Shown here in pieces: positions 1 to 8,711 of a stretch of 64,000 nt of DNA; the stretch's first letter is position 1, and each line of letters begins with the position of its first letter. The stretch is from Candidatus Thiothrix sulfatifontis (GTDB lineage Bacteria > Pseudomonadota > Gammaproteobacteria > Thiotrichales > Thiotrichaceae), in contig CP094685.1 in NCBI GenBank assembly GCA_022828425.1, positions 124,001-188,000 of the forward strand. Reading direction: 5' to 3'. The notes below the pieces were generated by a model. It was not told the origin of the DNA and searched no databases. It saw only the letters and a program-made list of their open reading frames with translations. The translations under genes were made by a program, and so were the position numbers.

Positions 1-2
1 AT

Positions 3-1286
3 GTGCGCGGAAAAACGGTGACGATGGGTAAGATCGCTGACATCCTGCAAGCGCGGGGGCAACTCGACGACGCTCTCAACATCCGGCAAACCGAAGAACT
101 CCCCGTCTATGAGAAGTTCGGCGATGTGCACGAAAAAGCAGTGACGATGGGTAAGATCGGGGACATCCTGCAAGCCCGTGGTCAACTCGACGAGGCGCTC
201 AACATCCGGCAAACCGAAGAACTCCCCGTCTATGAGAAGTTCGGCAATGTGCACGAAAAAGCAGTGACGATGGGTAAGATCGCCGACATCCTGCTAGTGC
301 GGGGGCAACTCGACGACGCTCTCCAAATTTACCAAGATGGCATATCTATCCGTGAGAAGCTGGACGATGTGCGCGGAAAAGCGGTGACGATGGGAAAGAT
401 CGCGTATATCCTGCAAGCCCGTGGTCAACTCGACGAGGCGCTCAACATCCGGCAAACCGAAGAACTCCCCGTCTATGAGAAGCTGGGCGATGTGCGCGGA
501 AAAGCGGTGACGATGGGAAAGATCGCGGACATCCTGCAAGCCCGTGGTCAACTCGACGAGGCGCTCAACATCCGTGAGAATCATGAGCTACCCGTCTATG
601 AGAAGCTCGGCGATGTGCGCTCCAAAGCGGTGACGATGGGTCAGATCGCGGACATCTTGCAAGCACGTGGTCAACTCGACGAGGCGCTCAACATCCGGCA
701 AACCGAAGAACTCCCCGTCTATGAGAAGCTCGGCGATGTGCGCTCCAAAGCGGTGACGATGGGTCAGATCGCGGACATTCTGCAAGTGCGAGGTCAACTC
801 GACGAAGCACTCAACAAGTTGAATGAAACACTACCCGTGTATGAGAAGCTGGGCGATGTGCGCTCCAAAGCGGTGACGATGGGAAAGATCGCGGACATCC
901 TGCAAGCGCGAGGTCAACCCGACGAGGCGCTCAACAAGTTGAATGAAACACTACCCGTGTATGAGAAGCTGGGCGATGTGCGCTCCAAAGCGGTGACGAT
1001 GGGAAAGATCGCGGGCATCCTGCAAGCCCGTGGTCAACTCAACGAGGCACGCAACATGCTGAATGAAACGCTACCCGTGTATGAGAAGCTCGGCGACGTG
1101 CGCTCGCTGCTGGTCGGTCGTGCCAACCTTGCCATGCTGCTGTGGCAAATGGATGCAGCCGCCAACGCTGCCCGCGTACAGGAATTGCTGTGTCTGGCAC
1201 TGACCGATGCCCGCCGTTTGCAAATCCCCGAAGCCGGAAGCATTGAAAATATCCTCACGCAAAAGGGCTTGTCTTGCGACCAATAA
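3..1286 (+). CDS. TPR-like repeat protein, 5' end outside window
   Basis: The visible 427 codons are open right up to the window edge, so the true start probably lies upstream; GTG at position 3 is only the first possible start. The product is almost wholly a 40-41 residue unit with a core like GKIADILQARGQLDEALNI, followed by a P-V-Y-E-K-L-G-D-V segment. Nine clear copies and one decayed copy (about residues 368-390) are present, then a unique tail ending in LSCDQ. This is the layout of tetratricopeptide helix-turn-helix solenoids, which serve as protein-binding scaffolds. The DNA units are close to identical over 120-123 bp, which suggests recent expansion by unequal recombination. No catalytic domain is visible; one may lie upstream. 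Confidence 0.85.
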   Translation: MRGKTVTMGKIADILQARGQLDDALNIRQTEELPVYEKFGDVHEKAVTMGKIGDILQARGQLDEALNIRQTEELPVYEKFGNVHEKAVTMGKIADILLVRGQLDDALQIYQDGISIREKLDDVRGKAVTMGKIAYILQARGQLDEALNIRQTEELPVYEKLGDVRGKAVTMGKIADILQARGQLDEALNIRENHELPVYEKLGDVRSKAVTMGQIADILQARGQLDEALNIRQTEELPVYEKLGDVRSKAVTMGQIADILQVRGQLDEALNKLNETLPVYEKLGDVRSKAVTMGKIADILQARGQPDEALNKLNETLPVYEKLGDVRSKAVTMGKIAGILQARGQLNEARNMLNETLPVYEKLGDVRSLLVGRANLAMLLWQMDAAANAARVQELLCLALTDARRLQIPEAGSIENILTQKGLSCDQ

Positions 1287-1298
1287 CACCCTCTTGCC

Positions 1299-1323
1299 CC
1301 CTTCACCCCTTGCGGGGGAAGGG
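1299..1323. terminator. GC-rich hairpin after the TPR gene
   Basis: Arms CCCTTC/GAAGGG and CCCC/GGGG pair around a TTGC loop with one bulged A, giving about 10 pairs starting 12 bases after the TPR stop codon. No T-run follows. It could be a terminator or one copy of a C-rich dispersed intergenic repeat. Confidence 0.5.
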
Positions 1324-1366
1324 CTGGGGATGGGGGGTAACGGTTCGGAGTGAATATCTCCGTGGT

Positions 1367-1403
1367 TTGTTATCCAAAATAATTGCATACTATAACTATG
1401 CAA
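1367..1403 (+). promoter_or_regulatory. Putative promoter and inverted-repeat operator of the AbiE locus
   Basis: A perfect inverted repeat, TTGCATA-N7-TATGCAA (1383-1389 and 1397-1403), covers the start of the AbiEi frame. TTGTTA (1367-1372) and TATAAC (1391-1396), 18 bp apart, form a plausible -35/-10 pair with the -10 inside the repeat. AbiEi antitoxins are known to repress their own operon by binding inverted repeats. The proposed transcription start would fall at or just after the ATG, so either the message is leaderless or the promoter call is wrong. Confidence 0.45.
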
Positions 1404-2183
1404 AACACAGATACTGTAAACCATGAGCTTTCACTCCCCGACGGCCTAGTCGTCGATCGCCCGTGGCTACAACGCAAAGGCTACACCCGTTCCCACATCG
1501 ACTACCTCATCCGCTCCGGCAAGTTGCAAAGCGTTGGGCGCGGCGCATACCGCCGACCGGGGCCACCGCTAAAATGGCAACATTTCGTCTATTCCTTGCA
1601 AGAACAAGGCTACCCCATCCATGTGGGCGGGCGTTCCGCACTGGATTTACAAGGTTTTGTCCACTACCTGCCCTTGGGTGGCATCCAGAGCATCGACCTC
1701 TACGGCATCAACAAATTACCCACTTGGTTACAGGAAGCGCAAACCATACCCCTGTTCAAAGCGTGCGGGACGGCTACATTTAGCCCAATGCCACCACAAG
1801 CCCTGACAACCCAGCCATTCGGGCATTGGGATTGGTTATTGTCTTTCGCCACGCCCGAACTCGCCTTATTTGAATTACTCGCCCAAGTCAGGGATGATGC
1901 GGACTTTTCCTTGCTGGATAAATATTTCGAGTCATCTACAATCTTGCGTCCTAGCTTATGCAATGCCCTGCTGCAAACCTGTGGGAGCATCAAAGCCAAA
2001 CGCCTGTTTTTATGGTTTGCTGCCCGCCATCAGCACCAGTGGTTTAACCGTCTGGAAACTTCAGGGGTAAACCTTGGCAGCGGCAAGCGCATGATGATTG
2101 CTGGGGGCGTGTTGGATAAAACCTATCAAATAACCGTACCCCGCCGCATGATGGAGGAACAAGATGCATCCGATTTTTTCTGA
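1398..2183 (+). CDS. abiEi: AbiEi-type antitoxin (type IV TA system)
   Basis: This is a 261-residue AbiEi-family protein. It has an N-terminal winged-helix-like segment (about residues 18-55: WLQRKGYTRSHIDYLIRSGK, then SVGRGAYRR) and the AbiEi domain with HVGGRSALDLQG (about 75-90). The family represses its own operon and neutralises the partner nucleotidyltransferase. An in-frame TTG lies at 1383, but the ATG at 1398 is preferred. Neither has a clear Shine-Dalgarno. The end overlaps abiEii by 20 bases, which is typical of coupled toxin-antitoxin genes. Confidence 0.85.
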   Translation: MQNTDTVNHELSLPDGLVVDRPWLQRKGYTRSHIDYLIRSGKLQSVGRGAYRRPGPPLKWQHFVYSLQEQGYPIHVGGRSALDLQGFVHYLPLGGIQSIDLYGINKLPTWLQEAQTIPLFKACGTATFSPMPPQALTTQPFGHWDWLLSFATPELALFELLAQVRDDADFSLLDKYFESSTILRPSLCNALLQTCGSIKAKRLFLWFAARHQHQWFNRLETSGVNLGSGKRMMIAGGVLDKTYQITVPRRMMEEQDASDFF

Positions 2184-3078
2184 ACAGGTCAGGTTGTTGG
2201 TCGCCACCATACCGTATGTGGCGCAAGAAACCTGTTTTGCCTTGAAAGGCGGCACGGCGATTAACCTGTTTCTGCGCAACTTGCCACGCTTGTCCGTTGA
2301 TCTTGATCTGGTGTATTTGCCGATAGAAGAGCGCGAAACCAGCCTGAGCCATTTGGATGCGGCGATGCGACGCATCGCAGCCCGCATTCGCCAATCACTG
2401 GCTGGCACGATAGTTGCGGAAACCTTGCTACCCAAAACGGATAAGTGCATCCGGCTTCAGGTGATGCGCAACAATACCTCCATCAAGATTGAAGTGTCAC
2501 CCGTGATGCGCGGAACGTTGAACCCGATTAGTGAAACCGTTTTAGCGGCTGATGCACAGGCTGAGTTTGGGTTTGCCCGCATGAATTTGCTGCATTTCAC
2601 GGATATTTACGCCGGAAAACTCTGCGCCGCTCTCGACCGCCAACATCCCCGCGACCTGTTCGACGTACATTTCTTACTGGCAAACGAAGGCATTACCCCC
2701 ACGCTGAAAGACACCTTCCTTATCTACCTGATCAGCTCCAACCGCCCGATGGCGGAACTGCTTGCCCCCAATCGGCTCGACATCAAGGCGGTATACGCCA
2801 CCGAATTTGTCGGCATGACCAACACCCCCGTTGCACTGGAGCAACTGCTGGCAGTGCGTGAACAGATGATAGCCACCCTGCATCGCTTGCTCACGGAGCA
2901 GGATCGTGAATTCCTGCTATCTGTCAAACGAGGCAAACCGGACTGGGATTTATGCGCGTTGCCGAATGCAGCAAACCTGCCCGCCGTGCGCTGGAAATTG
3001 CACAATCTGGCAGTAATGAAACCCGCCCAACATAAGCAAGCTCTCGCCAAATTGGAACGAGCATTAGCAGCACCCTAA
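2164..3078 (+). CDS. abiEii: AbiEii-type nucleotidyltransferase toxin
   Basis: The 304-residue product begins with ALKGGTAINLFLRNLPRLSVDLDLVYL (about residues 22-48), which has the GG-T and D-x-D pattern of the AbiEii/MenA nucleotidyltransferase fold. AbiEii toxins transfer nucleotides and are bacteriostatic when the antitoxin is lost. In MenA toxins the acceptor is the tRNA 3' end; the substrate here is unknown. The length is normal and no lesion is seen. GGAGG at about 2153-2157 precedes the ATG, which lies inside abiEi and so implies translational coupling. Confidence 0.87.
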   Translation: MHPIFSEQVRLLVATIPYVAQETCFALKGGTAINLFLRNLPRLSVDLDLVYLPIEERETSLSHLDAAMRRIAARIRQSLAGTIVAETLLPKTDKCIRLQVMRNNTSIKIEVSPVMRGTLNPISETVLAADAQAEFGFARMNLLHFTDIYAGKLCAALDRQHPRDLFDVHFLLANEGITPTLKDTFLIYLISSNRPMAELLAPNRLDIKAVYATEFVGMTNTPVALEQLLAVREQMIATLHRLLTEQDREFLLSVKRGKPDWDLCALPNAANLPAVRWKLHNLAVMKPAQHKQALAKLERALAAP

Positions 3079-3140
3079 ATTCTCTCATCCCCTTGAAATG
3101 ATGCCAATATTCATCAATACTCCCCAATATCCCCATTTTG

Positions 3141-3398
3141 ATGAACATAACCATCATGCTAACCGCCATAGGTGAAACTATCCGCACTACCCGCAAAGCA
3201 CGCGGCTGGAGCCAGCAACAACTGGCAGACCTGTGCAACCTCGACCGCACCACCATCGGCGCACTCGAACGCAACGATTTCAACGACCTCGGCATCCGCA
3301 AAGTCGAGCGCGTATTAATGGTACTGGGCAAAACCCTCACCACCAAAGATGTCGGCTTACCCACGCTCGACGATTTAAAGGCACAACAACATGGCTGA
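3141..3398 (+). CDS. HipB-like XRE-family antitoxin/repressor
   Basis: This is a small protein of about 85 residues dominated by an XRE helix-turn-helix (TIRTTRKARGWSQQQLADLCNLDRTTIGALE, about residues 14-45). The C-terminal part resembles HipB antitoxins. It probably binds its own promoter and partner toxin. ATG codons at 3141 and 3156 are both possible, and neither has a strong ribosome site. It overlaps the start of the HipA-like reading frame by 8 bases, as expected for a hipBA operon. Confidence 0.8.
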   Translation: MNITIMLTAIGETIRTTRKARGWSQQQLADLCNLDRTTIGALERNDFNDLGIRKVERVLMVLGKTLTTKDVGLPTLDDLKAQQHG

Positions 3399-4606
3399 AG
3401 TCGACGTTTACACCGGACACGGTTCGCAACCAGCCATCTCACCGGACGACTTGAGTGCCAGCCAGCAACACCACGTTTTCAGCTACCGCCACGATGCCCG
3501 CGAAGCCTTGTCGCTGACCATGCCACTACGTCACGAAAGCTACAGCTACGCGCAACTGCACCCCATTTTCCAGATGAACCTGCCCGAAGGCGCATTGCGC
3601 GAAGCCTTGGAGCGCATGACCGCCAAGCAATACGGCAGCGACGACCTGACGCTTGCTCACCATTCTCGGCACACATCAAATTGGGCGCATGGCTTACGCA
3701 CTGGCAGACCAGCCCTTGCACCATCCCACTGACCAGCCCTTAACCCTGCAAACCTTGCTGAACAACCCCGATGCCAACCTGTTCAGTGAATTATTGCAAC
3801 GTTACGCCCAACAATCCGGGGTTGCTGGGGTACAACCCAAAGTCTTGCTCGACCTGCAAGGGCATCTCACCTTGCCGCTGGAACATTACATCGTCAAAAG
3901 CTGGGGGGCGGATTACCCGCATCTGGGTTGCAACGAATACCTGTGCATGAGCATTGCCAAAGACGCAGGGTTGACCGTGCCGGTGTGTTACCTCAGCGAC
4001 AATGCCAAACTGCTGATCAGCCAGCGCTTTGACATCGACAGCAACGGCGAAGCCTTGGGCTTTGAAGATTTTTGCGTACTGCAAGCCAAAAGTACCAAAC
4101 AGAAGTACGACAGTTCGCTGGAAAGTTGTGCCAATACCATCCGCCAATTTGTTTCCGCCGAACACCAAGCGCAAGCCTTGCATGACCTGTACAAACTCAC
4201 CTATCTCAATGCCAGGATCAGAAATGGCGATGCGCATCTGAAAAACCTTGGAGTACTTTATTCACGGCTGCAAGACTTTCGTGTGGGTGAAATACCCGCG
4301 ATGACGCGCACACTCGCGCCGGTATTTGATCTGGTTAGCACCGTTCCGTATTTGCCGCACGACACGATGGCATTGACCCTGACCGGCTCGAAACGCTGGC
4401 CTAAACGTAAGGTGTTGCACACGTTTGCCCGCCACCATTGCCTGCTTGATGCGCAACAAATTGAGGCGAGTGATGCAGCCGTGGAACAGGCGATTCAGCA
4501 AAACTTGCCGTTGTTGGAACGCTTGCAGCAGCAGTACACTGGATTTGCGCCGATTGCAGAACGCTTGTATATGTTGCTAGAAAACCAAGCCCACCAACAA
4601 GGATAA
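3391..4606 (+). pseudogene. HipA-family kinase toxin, split by a frameshift
   Basis: Two overlapping frames together make one HipA. Frame 1 (3391-3732) carries the N-terminal 'couple_hipA' subdomain (VDVYTGHGSQPAISP to KQYGSDDLTL). Frame 2 (open from 3653 to 4606) resumes with LTILGTHQIGRMAYAL and continues through the Gly-rich loop (SGVAGVQPKV), the catalytic NGDAHLKN and the FDLVSTVPY motif. One extra base near 3650-3658 explains the switch. All kinase motifs survive. It is therefore a recent pseudogene, a sequencing error, or a split arrangement like HipBST, in which HipS supplies the N-subdomain. After the switch, frame 1 reads 30-odd unrelated codons, which favours a lesion. Confidence 0.75.
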
Positions 4607-4669
4607 TTGAAATTCCCATCCCGCTACATCACACTTTGCGTCCATCGCTTTATCAGGAACAACCTCACC

Positions 4670-5104
4670 ATGCACATTGCTGACAACGCTTTCATGCCAC
4701 AGGAAATCCCCGCCATGACCCAACTCCACGAAGAAGAGCGGGTCATGCTCAACGCCCTCTACACCTTGCTGGCACAAGCAACGCCGGATACTGCCAGCAT
4801 CGACGCACAAATCGACGCGCTGCTCCAGCACACCACCGCGCATTTCGAGCAAGAAAACCGCAATATGCTGATCATCGAATTCCGCCCTTACCCGGTACAC
4901 AAAGACGAACACGACCTCGCCCTCAGCGCCATGACCAGCGCGTTCGACCACTGGAAAGCCAGCCGCGACCTGCCCGCATTGCGCCATTATCTCGAAACCG
5001 AATTGCCCGCTTGGTTACAACAACACATTGCGACGATGGACATGATCACCGCACGTTTCCTAAAAATGCATCAGGACAAAGGCGGCGTGCTTGCATTCGC
5101 CTGA
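4670..5104 (+). CDS. Bacteriohemerythrin-like protein
   Basis: The 144-residue product has the hemerythrin ligand pattern: an early His (QLHEEER), HTTAHFEQE, HKDEHD and QQHIATMD. This fits a four-helix bundle holding a di-iron site that binds O2 reversibly, or senses or scavenges O2 or NO. No signal peptide is present, so it is cytoplasmic. The ATG at 4670 is preferred over an upstream TTG at 4607 because AGGAA lies about 10 bases before it. It slightly overlaps the next reading frame. Confidence 0.85.
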   Translation: MHIADNAFMPQEIPAMTQLHEEERVMLNALYTLLAQATPDTASIDAQIDALLQHTTAHFEQENRNMLIIEFRPYPVHKDEHDLALSAMTSAFDHWKASRDLPALRHYLETELPAWLQQHIATMDMITARFLKMHQDKGGVLAFA

Positions 5105-5648
5105 GTTACCCACCGTGCTAAGCCTGCATTGCCACCCCAGCACCCCCTGCCCTGCGGTCGATGCCTTGCAGGTGCAGGTAACACGCACTGATGGCGGCTT
5201 GCACCTGCGCTACACCCTCAGCGGCACACTCGCCGCACTCAACATTCCCCGCCCGCAAGCCCCGACCGCCACCGATGGCTTGTGGGAACACACCTGCTTT
5301 GAAACATTCATTCGCGTGTTGGGTGAAAACCGTTATCATGAGTTCAACTTTTCGCCTTCGAGCCAATGGGCAGCGTATGCATTCAGTGCTTATCGGGAAC
5401 GGCTGGCATGGCAAGCGCAACAGCCGCCCGTGATCAGTACCGCAGTACGTGGCAATGAATTCGTGTTGGAAGCCTTGCTTGCCAGCGCTGATTTACCCGA
5501 CAATAGCACCCAACAGCCGTGGCAACTGGGGATAACGGCGGTGCTGGAAACCACCAGCGGCGAAAAGTCCTACTGGGCATTGCAGCATCCCGCCACACGC
5601 CCGGACTTCCACCATAATGACGGATTTGTACATGCAATTTGGTCTTGA
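5091..5648 (+). CDS. DOMON-like domain protein
   Basis: The 185-residue product contains GLWEHTCFETFIRV...YHEFNFSPSSQWAAYAF, the signature of the small stand-alone DOMON-like beta-sandwich proteins often encoded next to cell-wall genes. Its biochemical role is unknown; related DOMON domains bind heme or sugars. The TTG at 5091 gives a 14-base overlap with the hemerythrin gene; GTG at 5115 is an alternative. It overlaps the following DUF1343 gene, so the two are probably co-translated. Confidence 0.7.
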   Translation: MHSPELPTVLSLHCHPSTPCPAVDALQVQVTRTDGGLHLRYTLSGTLAALNIPRPQAPTATDGLWEHTCFETFIRVLGENRYHEFNFSPSSQWAAYAFSAYRERLAWQAQQPPVISTAVRGNEFVLEALLASADLPDNSTQQPWQLGITAVLETTSGEKSYWALQHPATRPDFHHNDGFVHAIWS

Positions 5649-6840
5649 CCGCTTTCTAAACGATGCCAGTCTGCGTGCTCCCTTGCACAGCAAACGGGTT
5701 GCCCTGCTCGCACACCCTGCCTCCGTCACCGCCGACTTGACCCATTCGCTGGATGCACTCGCCGCGTTGCCGGATATTCACCTCAGCGCCGCTTTCGGCC
5801 CGCAACACGGCATTAAAGGCGACAAACAAGACAATATGATGGAATCGCCCGATGTCATCGACCCGCAACACGGCATTCCGATTTTCAGCCTGTACGGGGA
5901 AGTGCGCCGCCCTACTCCCGCGATGCTCGACACCTTCGACGTCTTGCTGGTGGATTTGCAAGACTTGGGTTGCCGTATTTACACCTTCATCACCACCCTG
6001 CGCTATGTGCTGGAAGCTGCCGAACAACACGGCAAAAGCGTGTGGGTACTCGACCGCCCCAACCCTGCCGGTCGCCCTGTCGAAGGCTTAACCTTGCGCA
6101 CGGGCTGGGAAAGTTTCGTTGGCGCAGGCGCAATGCCGATGCGTCACGGCTTGACGATGGGCGAGTTGGGTTTATGGTTTATCCGCGAACTCAAGCTCAA
6201 TCTCGAATACCGCGTAATCGGCATGGAAGGCTGGCAACCCAATCTTGCCCCCGGCTACGGCTGGCCATTGGGTGGACGCGAATGGATCAACCCCAGCCCC
6301 AACGCCCCCAATCTATTCATGGCACGTTGCTACGCCGGAACGGTGATGCTGGAAGGCACTACCCTCTCGGAAGGGCGCGGCACGACCCGCCCGCTGGAAC
6401 TGTTCGGCGCACCCGACCTTGACGCCCGCGCCATTATCCACACCATGCAAACCCTTGCCCCGCACTGGCTGCACGGCTGTCGCTTGCGTGAATGTTGGTT
6501 TGAACCCACCTTCCACAAACACGCGGGCAAACTGTGTGCGGGGGTGCAAATCCACGTAGAAGCGCCGCATTACGACCACAGCGCGTTCCGCCCTTGGCGC
6601 GTGCAAGCGTTGGCGTTCAAAGCCATCCGTCAGTTGTACCCCGATTATCCGCTGTGGCGGGATTTCCCTTACGAATACGAATTCGGCAAACTGGCAATTG
6701 ACGTGATCAACGGCTCCACCTTGCTGCGCGAATGGGTGGATGACCCACAAGCCACCCCAGCGGATTTGGATGCGCTTACCCAGCCCGACGAACAGGCTTG
6801 GGAAGCCGCCCGTGAACCATTTTTACTGTACACGGCTTAA
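5632..6840 (+). CDS. NamZ-like exo-beta-N-acetylmuramidase (DUF1343)
   Basis: The protein has about 402 residues, starting MQFGLDRFL. Family hallmarks are LLAHPASV, FGPQHGIKGDKQDNM (residues about 55-70), LLVDLQDLGCRIYTF and the long C-terminal half EGTTLSEGRGTTRP. Characterised NamZ proteins of this family remove terminal N-acetylmuramic acid from peptidoglycan fragments. No signal peptide is present, so it probably acts on recycled muropeptides in the cytoplasm. ATG 5617 is an alternative start; 5632 has a GGA at better spacing and matches usual family starts. It overlaps the DOMON gene. Confidence 0.85.
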   Translation: MQFGLDRFLNDASLRAPLHSKRVALLAHPASVTADLTHSLDALAALPDIHLSAAFGPQHGIKGDKQDNMMESPDVIDPQHGIPIFSLYGEVRRPTPAMLDTFDVLLVDLQDLGCRIYTFITTLRYVLEAAEQHGKSVWVLDRPNPAGRPVEGLTLRTGWESFVGAGAMPMRHGLTMGELGLWFIRELKLNLEYRVIGMEGWQPNLAPGYGWPLGGREWINPSPNAPNLFMARCYAGTVMLEGTTLSEGRGTTRPLELFGAPDLDARAIIHTMQTLAPHWLHGCRLRECWFEPTFHKHAGKLCAGVQIHVEAPHYDHSAFRPWRVQALAFKAIRQLYPDYPLWRDFPYEYEFGKLAIDVINGSTLLREWVDDPQATPADLDALTQPDEQAWEAAREPFLLYTA

Positions 6841-7655
6841 TGCGCATCTTTAAGCAGTTGCGCGATATTCCACAAACTTGGCACGTATTCCACCGCCGCT
6901 TTCAGCGATCGATCGCCCGGCTGCTGAAGGTGTTGCGCATAAAGTTCATGGTAAAAATTGGCGAAATTCAACGCGATGCCGCGCCGTTCCATGTCTGCTA
7001 ATAAGCGTTTGACATTGCCCGCCCCCCAGTTATACGCAGTAAACGTCAATAACCACGCATCGCTTTCCGCAAAGCCTGCCACATCCGCAAAGTAGAAATG
7101 GTAACGGTGCAAATGCGCTTGTGCCGCTTGGGTGCTCAAAGTGGCATCCGCGCGTAATTTATTGATCCCCGTGGTTTTGATGGCATCGCTGACATAATCC
7201 AGCGTCTGAATTTCTTTCAAGACTTCCGGGGTCAATTGCCAATAGCCGTAATCGGCGGATTTTTTACCTTTTTTGCCATGCCACTGCGATTCCAGATACG
7301 CAATCAGCAAAATGCTATCCGGCATTCCTTGTAAATCGACGTTTTTCACGAACGGATACGAGCGAATAAACGCATCCAAATAGTCATTCTTGCCGTTAGC
7401 GTCACGCCATTGAATTTTATTGCGCACCTGTTCGCTCACTTGGAGGAAGGTAGTTTTGCCCGCGCCATGCAGCGCATTGCTCAGAAAAAATTCAAACAAA
7501 TCGTAATGTTTATGCGCTAATTGGGCGCTGGAGGCTTCGGCTGGCACTTGGTAAGCCACTGTGTGCCAAGCGGGGGTTTCAGCGCGTGCCACCGTGGTGA
7601 AACCAGCCATCAAGCACCAGCACACACCCGCAAACGTTGGTTTTAGCCACAACAT
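6837..7655 (-). CDS. Periplasmic lytic transglycosylase (SLT domain)
   Basis: The 272-residue product has a signal peptide ending near ARA|ET. Its SLT/lysozyme-like core carries the catalytic Glu in LIAYLESQWHGKK, followed by SADYGYWQLTPEV and TAYNWGAGNV, all typical of soluble or MltD-like lytic transglycosylases. These cleave peptidoglycan glycan strands and release anhydro-muropeptides. It converges with the NamZ gene on the opposite strand (4-base overlap), so the locus joins glycan cleavage with muropeptide processing. A longer start at 7712 would hide the signal peptide. Confidence 0.85.
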   Translation of the reverse strand: MLWLKPTFAGVCWCLMAGFTTVARAETPAWHTVAYQVPAEASSAQLAHKHYDLFEFFLSNALHGAGKTTFLQVSEQVRNKIQWRDANGKNDYLDAFIRSYPFVKNVDLQGMPDSILLIAYLESQWHGKKGKKSADYGYWQLTPEVLKEIQTLDYVSDAIKTTGINKLRADATLSTQAAQAHLHRYHFYFADVAGFAESDAWLLTFTAYNWGAGNVKRLLADMERRGIALNFANFYHELYAQHLQQPGDRSLKAAVEYVPSLWNIAQLLKDAH

Positions 7656-7736
7656 AAAATTCCTGTCAGTAACGCGATTGGGGTATTTTAGCCAGCTCCA
7701 TGCGCCGTGCATGGATTATTTTTGGCTTTGGAGTGG

Positions 7737-8627
7737 ATGATGCAAAAAAACACCACGCAATTCGGTTTAACGCTGGCGATTGGCGGCACCGCCTTGTTTG
7801 CGCTCAAGTCGATTTTCATCAAATTGGCTTACGCATACGGGGTGGATACCACCACTTTGCTTACCTTGCGCATGTTGATTGCGCTGCCGTTTTACGCCGG
7901 AATGCTGCTGTGGCTGTTACGCAAACCGGCTGTGGTCAAACCGCTTCCACCGGAATTGCTGATGCTCACGGGTTTGGGCTTCATGGGCTATTACCTCGCC
8001 TCTTGGCTGGACATGGAAGGCTTGCAATACATTTCCGCGCAACTCGAACGCTTAACGCTGTATACCTACCCGATCATGACCACCTTGCTGGGCTGGTTGT
8101 TTTTGCGGGAAAAAATCACTTGGCAAATTGTGAGTGCGTTGGTGCTAACTTACGGTGGCATTTTATTGCTGTACGCGCACGAAGCAAAATGGAACACGAA
8201 TAATGCCATGCTGGGCGTAACATTAGTGACATTGGCGGCGTTGACGTTTGCGTTTTACGTGGTGTTTAGCAAGCGCTTGATTGGCAAATTGGGCAGTTTA
8301 TTGTTCACTAGCATCATCATGTTGGTGTCCACAGGGTTTATCTTTGTGCAATTTCTGCTGACACATGCGTTAGCCGATTTGGGAAAACTGCCCTTGCCGG
8401 TATGGGGTTACGCGGTATTGCTGGCGATCTTCAGCACCTTATTGCCGAGTTTTATGGTGAGTGAAGCGATTCACCGCATTGGCGCGGCGAAAACCAGCAT
8501 TGTGGGCACGGTTGGTCCCGTATTGACGATTTTACTGGCGGTGTGGCTGCTGGGTGAACCGTTTGGCTGGTTTCATTTGGCGGGGATGGCGTTGGTGATG
8601 GGCGGGGTGAGTTTGCTGCGGAAATAA
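7737..8627 (+). CDS. EamA/DMT-family transporter
   Basis: The product has about 296 residues and roughly ten hydrophobic helices arranged as two EamA repeats (first LALGGTALFALKSIFIKL..., second MLGVTLVTLAALTFAFYVVFSK...). This is the normal architecture of drug/metabolite exporters of the inner membrane. The substrate cannot be told. Tandem ATG codons at 7737 and 7740 follow GGAG at about 7729. It is divergent from the transglycosylase gene, sharing a very short upstream region. Confidence 0.85.
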   Translation: MMQKNTTQFGLTLAIGGTALFALKSIFIKLAYAYGVDTTTLLTLRMLIALPFYAGMLLWLLRKPAVVKPLPPELLMLTGLGFMGYYLASWLDMEGLQYISAQLERLTLYTYPIMTTLLGWLFLREKITWQIVSALVLTYGGILLLYAHEAKWNTNNAMLGVTLVTLAALTFAFYVVFSKRLIGKLGSLLFTSIIMLVSTGFIFVQFLLTHALADLGKLPLPVWGYAVLLAIFSTLLPSFMVSEAIHRIGAAKTSIVGTVGPVLTILLAVWLLGEPFGWFHLAGMALVMGGVSLLRK

Positions 8628-8640
8628 TTCGGCAAAGATG

Positions 8641-8704
8641 AAGAGGGCGTATGCAATACGCCCCTACAGGGATCTGCGTAGGGGCGTATTGCATACGCCC
8701 TCTT
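8641..8704. repeat. Perfect 27-bp inverted repeat between convergent genes
   Basis: Arms 8641-8667 and 8678-8704 are exact reverse complements around a 10-base loop. The arm core is GGGCGTATTGCATACGCCC-like and is itself palindromic. It sits between the converging transporter and glutathione reductase genes, so it can work as a two-way terminator. Sequences of this kind are often dispersed genome repeats. Confidence 0.8.
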
Positions 8705-8711
8705 CCAAACG

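Noticed and set aside
3-1110. Possible CRISPR or satellite array
   Set aside because: The repeats are 120-123 bp, in frame and encode a TPR-like unit; there are no spacers.
294-1424. Several open frames on the minus strand opposite the TPR gene
   Set aside because: They repeat with the same period as the TPR units and simply mirror the repeated codons.
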